Assembly: GCA_905250025.1 (NCBI GenBank)
Contig: CAJNOJ010000406.1
Coordinates: 1 to 64,000, forward strand
Length of the DNA stretch: 64,000 nucleotides
DNA from: Adineta ricciae
Lineage: Eukaryota; Rotifera; Eurotatoria; Adinetida; Adinetidae
Reading direction: 5' to 3'
The notes beneath the pieces are model-generated. The model saw nothing but the letters and a program-made list of their open reading frames with translations. It was not told the DNA's origin and did no database searches. A program made the translations under genes and the position numbers. This document shows, one piece after another, positions 33,785 to 43,435 of the stretch. How positions within the stretch are numbered: position 1 is the stretch's first letter; each line of letters opens with the position of its first letter.

Positions 33785-35515
33785 ATGGCTGAGCGTCTTA
33801 TGGAAACGGCCAGTGAAATTTCCACACATTTCCGCTGTGATCATTGTGGTATTACGATCGACGACGTGGCTTGGAGACAATGTAAAATTTGTAAAATATT
33901 CGATCTATGCCATACTTGTGGTAAAATGAAGTACAATCAACTATTAGCGAGTGTTCGTAATGATCATATGCAGAGACACACGGAACTTGGTGAGCTTGAA
34001 TCGATTACAGACGATTGTATCGAAAAGATAGCCGTTGAACAAGCTGAAGCCAATAGTCAAACAATTCGAAACAAGATCAGAGAGGAACATTTGAATCGTA
34101 TACAAAAGGAAAAGAAAATATCCAATGACTATGATATGTCAATCGTTATGGATGAATTAGAAAAACTGAAGAAAACATCATCATTATCATCGAAAGATAT
34201 CGAATGGCATGGACTGGATTCATTACTTGCAAGATATCATCTAGAAGCACATGAACGAAACATACGTATACTGAGTTTAGATGGTGGAGGTAAGACACTT
34301 ATCAGTTCGATACACTGAATATTCGTTGCCTTTCATTTGTTAATAGGTGTGCGTGGCTATATGCCGATTAAGATTGTTTCTGAACTAATTGCACAAAAGT
34401 ATCTGTCTCTGAATGAACCATTTGATCCACATAATGCAGAACATAAGGAAGCATTTCAAAAAATACAAGGAAAATTTACTGAGCAATTCGATTATTTCGT
34501 TGGTACGAGTACAGGTGGACTTATCGCCTTTTGCTTAGCGATGAACTACAGTGTCTTGAAGATGATGGACATCTATGCGGATTATTCATATTATTTCTGG
34601 CGCAATTATCTCGGACCAATTATTTATTCGAAATATAATCCAGCTCGTATTCATCAAAAGATCGACGATATTATCAACAGTCTCTCGTTCAAAAATGGAA
34701 CAAAATTATCAGCAGAAAACGCGACATTGCTTGATATTCGCAATATCTTAAATCAGGACGATGTTATCACTAATGATCAAGTTCAATTACGCGCTTCTAA
34801 TCATGGAAATCTATTAGAGTTCGTCGATGACACAAACAACATCGACAGCGCCAATCGCGTTACCAATGACTACAGTTTTCATCGAATCTATCGTGAAAAA
34901 GTCTTACTCATTACTTCATACAACACAACAACAAATAGCATTACGATATTCAATACAAGTTACGCTCCACATTGGAATTATCGTATTGCTGATGTGTTGA
35001 AAGCGACTATGGCTGCTCCGACGTATTTTCCACCAATGGAAATCTTTACCGGAAAGAAAGTCGATGGTGTCTTTCGAAAAGATGCGCAGTCAGAATTATT
35101 CATCGATGGAGGTGTATTCGCTAATGATCCCGAACTATCAGCACTGTGGGCCATTCGAATGCAATGGAAAAAACCGGCGAACTATCATTTGCTTTCGATT
35201 GGCACTGGTTGCTATAAGACAGCATTATCCTCGTCGACTTGGGGTGGTTATCTCGGATGGATAATGAACAAAGGTTATTTAGTAAACACATTGATGGATG
35301 CACCGCGTAGTTTCATCGAAATTATTGGAAGTAATCTGGCAAAATTCAGCAACATCAGACGAATGAAATTGAATTACAATATGAAACGATCAATGGCTTT
35401 GGACGATGGTGAATTCGTTCGTGTATTCGATAAAGAATGGGAACAATTAAAAACCGAAGAAGACTATAAAGCTTTTGTTTATTTCTATGATAGCTATATC
35501 GTTAAACGAATTTGA
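33785..35515 (+). CDS. ZZ-type zinc finger patatin-like phospholipase, unit 1
   Basis: Two exons (33785-34289 and 34347-35515) join in frame across a 57-nt GT-AG intron, giving 557 residues. Residues 18-64 form a ZZ-like zinc finger (Cys18, 21, 33, 36, 42, 45 and two His near 60-64). The patatin domain has the oxyanion loop DGGGVRG (the intron splits the third Gly), the nucleophile GTSTGG with Ser223 and the second dyad motif IDGGVFANDP with Asp422. Patatin-like enzymes use a Ser-Asp dyad to release fatty acids from membrane lipids. A ZZ finger on a patatin is unusual and suggests protein-directed targeting. The stop lies 50 nt before the next gene's ATG with no poly(A) signal in between, so both may come from one precursor RNA. 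Confidence 0.9.
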
Positions 35516-35565
35516 TTGAATATAACTATAAAACGTTCTTTTTTGTAGATAATTTTTCTTGACAA
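35516..35565 (+). promoter_or_regulatory. candidate trans-splice acceptor between patatin and fusion genes, unit 1
   Basis: The 50-nt gap contains a pyrimidine tract ending in TTCTTTTTTGTAG, 18 nt before the ATG at 35566, and no AATAAA. Bdelloids are known to use spliced-leader trans-splicing and to have operons. A cis fusion in this place is excluded because TGA stops the frame just before the ATG. Confidence 0.5.
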
Positions 35566-38500
35566 ATGGGACTTAATTTTTCTACACCGGAGACTCTATT
35601 CAAACTGAACCATCTGATCATCATAGGATGGGTTGCATTGATTCTTGTACCGTTTCACAAAATATCCAAATACTTGACTCTTCTACCTGCGTTAATATTA
35701 TCAATCGAATATACTCTTATCTTATTTTCTCGAGATACAACAAGTCTTCGATTGAATTTCTCGCATTTATCTGCATGGAAAACGTCGTTCAACGATGCAT
35801 TCATGATTATTAGTGCAAGAAATCATTTTTCCGTAATGGATCTTTGGGTCGCTCGATGGATGGTGTATGATTTTTATACTGGATACACATTTGCTTACAA
35901 CGGTACAAATAAATCGTGGACATTCGGAAGAGTTCTTTTGACAAGCGTTCTTTTAATCACTTATCTAGTCGCACCATTTGGATTCTTACTTTACAATTTG
36001 ATGAAATATTCATTTTTGAAGAAATATCGAACTGAAGATCGAATAGTTATCAAACGTGGTCAAGGTTTCCTTGGAAATTTTCATACACAAAAGCGATTGT
36101 TTAGTCCTCATATCGTTCGATTCGCTGATAAACTACCGGAACCATTACGTACAGTTTATTATTTTGTACTTGGTCTCGTTGGGTTGAGCATTTTATTCAC
36201 GATTGTCCTACCTTCGTATCTCGTTCTGATTATCTACTGTCGAATTGTTTATCGAACACATTTAACATCGACTTCGAAATCATTGCCGAGTAAAAAGGTT
36301 CCGGAATTTGTTCGTAATGTTACTGCAACAATGCGATTATCATTAATCAGTACACCTCTCGACAAACGAAACCGCATTTGGCATTTAAAATTTCTTCTCT
36401 TACAGTTTGCCACATTCATCGAATATATCGTCAATTCTTCGCAACCGGCTTATTTATTCAAAGCGTTGGAAGATTACTTTCGTCAAGTGTATAATTCTCC
36501 GTATTATGTCTTGGGCAATGGAATAGCGGTGAATTCGCATCAATTAGTTAAACGCTACCTTCAAGATATTCGGCCACGTAAAGATTACGAATTATTAGCA
36601 TGGGAAGTTTCACAATCCTTAATAACATTTTCTGATTTTACAACGATTTTCTTGTCAACAGACGATCCGGATGTGAAATTAGGTCGAACGATTGTATTTC
36701 AATGGTTACATGCATTTCCGCACAACTTGCAAAATGGCAATTTCGAAACCAATTCGCAACTGGCGCGAATTCTTCCACGCCAAATGAATGAAAAACCGAC
36801 TGCAGATGTAGTTTATCAATCCGTCGGGGAAGTATTATTTTTCCTGGCAACAAGCGGCGAATTAACTAAAGATGAACGAGCAGCATTTATCGAGGGTGTT
36901 AAAAACCCAATGATATTCTTTCCGAATTGGTTCAATTTCTTACTGAATGGTCATTCCTTGGAACGCAAGAATCTACGTAGTTATTATACTCTTCTTCAAG
37001 CTTTTGCACGGTATGAAAATGGACCTGCTCTACAAGCTGCTTTTGCAGCGGCAGAGAAGAAGAAGTCTCACGAAGAAGTTTTAAAATTTCTCACCGTCGT
37101 CTTTTGTATAGCAGGAAGTCCAGCACCGGCGAAATTAGCAGTGACTGTTATCGATCGATTATGGGCAGACAAAGAAAAAAATGTTCGTTTATTCAAAAAG
37201 AATCCACATAATTTCATTAAAGAATGCGCTCGATTGGATAAAGTCGTTCCAACGGTAAACGTCTTGGCAACTGATGAAATCGCCGCGGAAATCGGGAACT
37301 CTTTTCAAAGTCAAAATATCAAAATTCCTGAAAATACACCCATTCACTGTTCTCTCGTCAACGCCAATCGTGATGAAACAGTTTTTCAAAATCCTGATGA
37401 GTTCTTACCGGATCGACCTGATTTGAATAAAATTATCGTTTGGAACGGCGTTGAAGAAGATGTGACCAATCCGGATAAAAGCAAACGACCTATTCGTTAC
37501 TGTCCCGGACATGATTTAGCTATTGATGTTATTCAATTCGTTGCTGAACGATTTTTACCGATCATCGACGATGCAGATGACGAACAAAAACAGAAGAAGG
37601 AAGATACGATAGGTAAGTTTTGATGAAACTCATCACCAAAGATTTTTTTCTCAATTGTATATAGAATCTGCATCACATGACAAAGAAGAGCAGCAGAAGG
37701 ACAACAATGAAAAAGATATGGCCTTGTTTGATCGAAAAACTCGAAAGTTAAACGAAATGGAAAAGAAACGTTGTTGGAAAACATTAGACACATACACAAA
37801 ATTGGTTTATCTCTTAATGAAAACAGCTGTGAGTGAATCCAATCAATCTCCATCACGTGCAATCGATATTAAACCACCCTTGACTTTCCCTGTGGAAAAA
37901 CTCGGTATATTTCGAATTGATATGGCGAAATTTATCCCATCATGGGATGAAGATGAGCCGAATGGCTCGGGTTTATCAAGAAAACTTGCTCGTTGGTTAG
38001 TCAACAGTACTCTATGGGATTTTTACGACTGTTTAGCCGAATTCGACACATTAGAACAAGCATTTGCCTGGCGTGCAAGGGTCTTTCCTGAATTGCCGTT
38101 ACCAAATGTTGTCTATACAGACATGTTTTCCGACGAAGCAATGAGTCGCTTAGCATTTTTCGGCTGTGCTTGTCATTACACGCAACGGATTGGTAATGGA
38201 TGGCAGCCTGGTTGTGGGATTCCTGAACAAAAATTGCTGACGAATGCAGTGTATGTTAATGATATGACTGGTTTATCGATCTTTCGTGTTCGAAAACCAT
38301 TTGAACGGTACGGAGCAGCGGTGTATTTCGATAAAGATTTTCAATTAATTGCCATTTACTGGTGTCATGCTAATCGTTTGGTAGAAAAAAATGATCAATT
38401 TTGGGAACATGCAAAATATGTTTGGCGTTCATCATTCTTCGCTTATGTCACTATATGTGATCATCTGATTGTCACACACATGATCGAATGTAATGCTTTC

Positions 38501-39394
38501 GTGAGTGCAACACGAAAATGTTTGCCAAGTGATCATCCATTACGAGTATTTCTGAAACCATTTACATATCATACAGTTTCAGTGAATTATCAAGCTGCAG
38601 TGTCACTAGTCAATCGACGTGGCTTAGTACATCGCATATGGGCATTTGATTATGATGAATTTTTGAAAGTGTGTGATTATATATCAACAAATTATAAATT
38701 TCGATTGTTAACGGAATTTATCTCTCCATCGATGTCGCCGAAGAATAATCATGTCAGTCGAGAAGAATGGGACAAGGTTTATCCGATTTATTCAGATACG
38801 AAACAATTCTGGAGAATTATTCAGCAATATGTTGCAAATTTCTTTCATATAACTTATCACCTTCGCGTCGAAATCGATCCTGATGATGACAATGATGAAA
38901 AACGTGTTGATAAGGACGTCTGCGATGATAAATTACCCGTCGATTCCTACATGATGGACTTTATCGATGACTTATGCAAGCAACTTGGAATACCTGGTAT
39001 TACTTCACTAAAGCGGTTCGTTGATGTTCTATCACAACTGATTGCTGATAGTACAGGTATTCATGAACATGTCGGTCAGATTAGTGATTATATGATTGAT
39101 CCGAGATTTATTGGTGCCAAGTTACAAGAAGGAAGAGAAATGCAGAATATCCAAACATATACACAAATACTGATTTTGACTGTTGTTACAGGCTTACGTA
39201 TGCCGGGAATAATGGAAGATTGGAGTCATTTAATCGAACATAATCAAGATTACGAAAAGAATCTCAAGAATTATCACGATTTCAAAAGTCAATTACGCAA
39301 ACTTTCGAAATGTGTGGATGAGCGTAATAAAACACGAAGATATCCGTTTCAGTCATTTAACCCAAGATTTATTGAATGTTCAACATCGGTTTGA
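35566..39394 (+). CDS. ABA4-like membrane domain - cytochrome P450 - lipoxygenase-like fusion protein, unit 1
   Basis: Two exons (35566-37612, 37665-39394) join in frame across a 52-nt GTAAGT...TATAG intron, giving 1258 residues. Residues 1-150 resemble ABA4/DUF4281 (LFKLNHLIIIGWVALILVP; DLWVARWMVYDFYTG), with further membrane helices to about 240. Residues about 290-670 are a P450: ExxR is E553-C-A-R556, then VNANRDETVFQNPDEFLPDRPD-like meander positions, and the heme loop RYCPGHD with Cys646. The I-helix has IAGSPAP and not AGxDT, as in P450s that use hydroperoxides (CYP74-like). Residues about 690-1258 are lipoxygenase-like: SDEAMSRLAFFGCACHYTQRI-type helix, iron ligands H949-x4-H954 in ATRKCLPSDHPL context, H1149, and a terminal Val. 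The usual Asn/His ligand after H1149 is missing. It probably makes oxylipins at a membrane; the activity is inferred. Confidence 0.85.
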
Positions 39395-39510
39395 ATCAAT
39401 CCGTAACATTTCTCACTAACTCAAACTATATTAGAATTAGATTATTAGATTTTTTTTATCACAAGAGATAGAATCTCGTTTTTTTGTTCTCTTCACATAT
39501 ATATATTCGA

Positions 39511-39516
39511 AATAAA
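39511..39516 (+). terminator. poly(A) signal of the fusion gene, unit 1
   Basis: AATAAA about 120 bp after the stop codon, conserved in unit 2 (61143-61148). It is the first such signal downstream of the patatin start, in line with a shared transcript. Confidence 0.5.
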
Positions 39517-39731
39517 CTAAACTCCTTCTACCATCGAAAGTTTAACTAAATACAAAGAATCAATGTTGTCATCTCTTCATGATGAACAGATAATAAAGTA
39601 TTCTTGTCAAATCCCTTTTATATGGAAATATCAACTCCTGAAATTACACTCTCGTACTGTATATATCGAGTATAACTCCAAATTATTCGATAGTTCCATG
39701 TAAGGCTGATCGGTATTCTCAATCAGACGTT

Positions 39732-41110
39732 TCACATCCACAAGATGATTGAAGAACACCTTGGTCGATAGGAAAAGCTCGTTAAGTGTTGTGCTATATT
39801 GGATTGGATAAAAAATTCCGCTTTCGGTAACACATTGGTAGTGGTAAAGAAGTGCATCGTGAGTCGATCAATCGGGTTTTTAGTGATCTCATTTGTCAGC
39901 TTGCAGAGATCTGCAAAGAATCGAAACTTAAAATACGCTATATTGCGACAATCTAGAGTCAGATGCAGTATGCTATGCCATTTTCTTTCCACCAAGCCAC
40001 TCTGATATACTGAATGTAATATTGGCGTCAATAAACCCAATGTTGTATAAGGAATTGTCGTGGTGAAACAAGAACGGTTAACTGTTCTAGAAAACATACT
40101 TTGTAATTCATTGTATTCAGTCAGCGATGACTTTTCTCTTGTGATTATCATTTATTTCACGATTGAGTGAGATGAAGAGAGCAATTGTTAGAAATGTGTC
40201 TACAAAGAATGAAGAAAGAGAATAAAAGGATACACTCATACCGAAGCACGACAATCAATGAATTGCCATGAACGCACATGCTATTCTCTTCGAACTTTCC
40301 AGGAAGAGCAGTGTCGGCCAGGCATAGTCTAGCTTTGAAGAAGTAACTTATGGAGATTGGTGGTAAAACTTAACATATCTATCAATGATACTAAATAAAT
40401 GTATGTCATCATCTTCTGTCGCTTAACGTCTTTTTCTGCTCGCGCATTGACAGTTTTGAATAAATTGAACGATTTTATTGAGTGAATCGACTGTTGCTTG
40501 ATTGTGTGTCGTAGCAATGGATGAGCTCACAGTTAGTAATGTACTGTTTTGCACAAAGAATATTTACCTCGTCCGGTTCGAGCATGAGTGAATCAGTGCC
40601 AAACGTATAAAATAATTTTGATCAGAAATGTCGTGATCAAGAAGAGTAGAATGGTACGATCCCCATAAAGATTAATGAAAAGAGCAATCGCATGAAACAC
40701 ATTCTTCTGATCCTTTTTTGTATATGTGCAAAACGAAGGAGAACCTCTAGTGAAATATTCTAATTACATAGTCAATGTTTGCTGACGAAGAAGTTAGATA
40801 TATGGTTTTTGATAGGATTCGATTCTTCCTTTAAAAATAAGCAAAACAAACAATGCAAGATCGTACGGACTTGATTAAGTATTGGAAAATATTTGGACAA
40901 GGCATGTAAACATTCGGCTTTATACAAGTAATCAAGAGTATCTTCATATTCAGCGTCGAGAATACTTACACGCTGTAAGAAAACCACCAGGCGCATATTC
41001 AGTTTCGAAAGGATATGTCCATGATTTAAGGTCTGTCATATCTGGATTATTTTTGCCGCCGATCAGAGTAAAGACAGCTTGTTCACTTGTTTTGGATTTG
41101 CCGCAGTAAT
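39732..41110 (-). pseudogene. unidentified decayed multi-exon gene, unit 1
   Basis: Reverse-strand fragments are shared with unit 2 (61284-62571): VFTLIGGKNNPDMTDLKSW with YPFETEYAPGGFL (about 40985-41075), ILDAEYEDTLDYLYKAEC (about 40860-40960), and NELQSMFSRTVNRSCF with LTPILHSVYQSGLVERKW (about 39960-40110). Different frames carry them and the copies differ by indels. I do not recognise the family. Confidence 0.45.
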
Positions 41111-42168
41111 GTGTTTGGAAAAATGTTTGAATAGACTTGTCAATTTCTTTTATTATCAGTATAGCATCTTATTGATTCTCATGCTTATGATACACGCTAA
41201 AGCATTGATGTTCAGGACCGATATGAGACGATGCGCTCTAGTGACTGTTTCTAAATAGTTAAGAAATGAAATTGTTTTTGTTGATGCACTATTTTCGAAA
41301 AGGTCAATTATTACGGTAGTCTTTTACTGAAATTGTTTTGCTGTATGAGGTTGGACGACGGTGAATTCATATCTACCGATATGCATCAGATTCGAATAAG
41401 TTAGTTTTCGTGAAAACGAACACAAGCTAGACTAGCTAAGTTTTGACAATCGTTCAACAGATATCGATTTATCCTTGGTGAGTAATTACAAGGCTTCGAT
41501 TCACTGTTCGCTTAGAAAAATACTTGAACAATTTGAATGGAATGGAACACTATGGTTAACAAAGTCTTTCAGAAGTATTGTAGTTTTCGAACATGGGCAC
41601 AACAATGTCTGGTTATGATCTTGATATAGTTGATCGAAACGAGAACGAGTGATGTTCGAGACCAGAATCGTATTACTTTTGTTTTTGTTAGAACGGTTGA
41701 AAAGAAAACACGGTAAAATGAAATAGAGATGAGTTCATTAGTTGTTTCAATTCAGTCTCAAGATACGGGTGATACTTCTTGTGATATAGTAGATATAATT
41801 TTCTGTTAGAAGCTCAATTTGCGAGCAGACTCGAAAATGGTGTGATTGGATGAAGTGAATCAGATATACAGAAGCAAGAAATCGTGTTCGACGCTTCGTT
41901 CTGAAATGAGAGAAAATCGTACATCGATTCTATTTTCACCTTCTTTCAAATCCGAGGAGAAAAAAAGTAATTTGCAAGATCAACGACATACGTACCGATC
42001 TAATGTTGTAATCAGTCTGTATTTGATCGAACTATCATCTAGTAGATCGGATACATTAGTCGATTGTATTGAAATATCCGTCCAATTGACCAGTAAAGAG
42101 TTACACAACGAAGCGGAGCACTACTGCTATCCTAGATCGTCTGACGATTGTTGTATACTACAACAGCA
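41111..42168. other. intergenic, no supported gene
   Basis: A forward frame at 41846-42229 (127 codons, His/Gln-rich end) is only partly kept in unit 2, where it is split by frameshifts; it has no motif. Confidence 0.35.
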
Positions 42169-42300
42169 TCATCATCAGGATCAGAAGCAATTAGAGATTA
42201 CATTGAAATCTCAATGGTTTCTTTTATAAATACGTATTTCATTCCAGAAAACAACGTTTTTCTAAGATATTCGTAAGAGACGAAATTGACTTAGAATTCA
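42169..42300 (+). repeat. left arm of a ~131-bp inverted repeat
   Basis: The sequence is the near-perfect reverse complement of 43304-43434. The loop is about 1.0 kb. Only this arm has a counterpart in unit 2 (near 63070-63160). Confidence 0.85.
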
Positions 42301-42458
42301 CTAAATCCCTTTTGTTAACTTTGCAATAAAGTGGCGTCACTCAAGAGAAACGTAACTGTGCTAAATTATTTCTTACAGTTTTCATTTGATTCCTCTTTAG
42401 TTGATCATACACAGAATTAGATTCTCGCTCGTATGATATATGCAATATTTGGTGAAAA

Positions 42459-42468
42459 GTATATATAC
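42459..42468 (+). promoter_or_regulatory. conserved TATA element (GTATATATAC) before a truncated gene
   Basis: The element and about 100 bp after it are kept in unit 2 (63266-63275). In unit 1 an ATG follows at 42577 (MANQYETCSF, open for 30 codons); in unit 2 the same frame has a stop after two codons. Unit homology ends less than 100 bp later, so the rest of the gene cannot be compared. Confidence 0.35.
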
Positions 42469-42658
42469 TCGAGCATAAGCTAATAAGCAGCACCAGTTAA
42501 ACAAGAGAGCAGAGAGAAATACGACCGAAAAGTGCAAAAGAAAAAACATAGCCAGAGAGCAAACACTGAGAAAGTCATGGCAAATCAGTATGAAACGTGT
42601 AGTTTTTGTGTATACGAACTTATCATTATAGTTCTCTCTTCATCTGTTTTTATAAGAT

Positions 42659-43103
42659 ATAATTAACCAATTCTGCATGTGTGATTACTTGACAACTTCT
42701 GTGGAAACCTAAATTTGTTCAATTGGTGATTTCATTTAAGAAACATTGATATATGATGAACATCGCAGCAGAAACTTCTAGCTTATACATGTGCTTGGCT
42801 ACGGTGTCTTCATGGCCATCATTGTTAGAATCATCAGTAACGACATGAGTGATGGAATCGTGAGATTAGAAAGTTTTAGGATATCTATTTTCTCTGGTCC
42901 TATTGGTTGGGCTTTCTGCAATCGAATGAATTAGATTATACGATATTGCTGAATAAGCTTACTAATCATTTTAAACAGACAAATGCAATACATTTTTCAC
43001 TAATATCCGCCTTTGAAAAACTATTTTCGCTATTGTTTCGATAATAATAACAAATATAAATAGTTTATCTGAGGATATAGATACGAATCGGAACATTTAT
43101 TCA
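42659..43103. other. DNA right of the unit 1 break, nothing recognised
   Basis: No frame or repeat is recognised here. It belongs to the same block as unit 1 and leads to the NHL exon. Confidence 0.4.
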
Positions 43104-43301
43104 TTAGACACACACTGACGTCTTCAATAAAACCATTGTTGTCAGAAAACAAAATAACAATCTCCAGTTACTGACAAGAACGTTAATACCGGCACCACTT
43201 GGAGCGTCTTCTACTGAGAACAGTTGAATTTGAAAGTTATTTGTGTCACTCACATACAAATCTAGTTTTTGGTCAAATGCCAGATAGATAGGACGATTTA
43301 G
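43104..43301 (-). CDS. last exon of an NHL-repeat protein (fragment)
   Basis: Behind an acceptor-like TTCAG the reverse strand reads LNRPIYLAFDQKLDLYVSD-TNNFQIQLF, one NHL beta-propeller blade, then a short linker and a hydrophobic end (LLFCFLTTMVLLKTSVCV) before the stop, which may be a GPI-anchor signal. NHL-repeat proteins are very numerous in bdelloids. The upstream exons are replaced by the inverted-repeat arm and the N at 43435, so only about 65 residues remain. Confidence 0.6.
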   Translation of the reverse strand, partial: LNRPIYLAFDQKLDLYVSDTNNFQIQLFSVEDAPSGAGINVLVSNWRLLFCFLTTMVLLKTSVCV

Positions 43302-43303
43302 CT

Positions 43304-43434
43304 GAATTCTAAGTCAATTTCGTCTCTTACGAATATCTTAGAAAAACGTTGTTTTCTGGAATGAAATACGTATTTATAAAAGAAACCATTGAGATTTCAA
43401 TGTAATCTCTAATTGCTTCTGATCCTGATGATGA
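43304..43434 (-). repeat. right arm of the ~131-bp inverted repeat
   Basis: Reverse complement of 42169-42300, ending directly at the N at 43435. This is typical of a fold-back assembly end but could also be a real palindrome. Confidence 0.85.
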
Positions 43435-43435
43435 N
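43435..43435. other. assembly join (single N) between unit 1 and unit 2 blocks
   Basis: The inverted-repeat arm ends and PLD copy E begins at this base, in the middle of PLD homology. Confidence 0.9.

Larger units (their letters stand above)
21613..42658. repeat. unit 1 of the ~20-21 kb direct repeat
   Basis: Gene for gene and intron for intron the segment corresponds to 43436-63472. Matching landmarks are the DLH stops 23796/45777, PARP starts 29254/51043, patatin starts 33785/55415 and fusion stops 39394/61026. Homology ends on the right after TATAAGAT at 42658 (63472 in unit 2). The left end is set by the N that truncates unit 2. Confidence 0.9.

Noticed and set aside
37655-39394. Lipoxygenase-like part as a separate gene with its own start
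   Set aside because: The apparent start lies inside the intron. GT-AG sites, kept phase and equal exon lengths in both units despite different intron lengths support the fusion.
41846-42229. 127-codon forward frame
   Set aside because: It is broken by frameshifts in unit 2 and has no motif.
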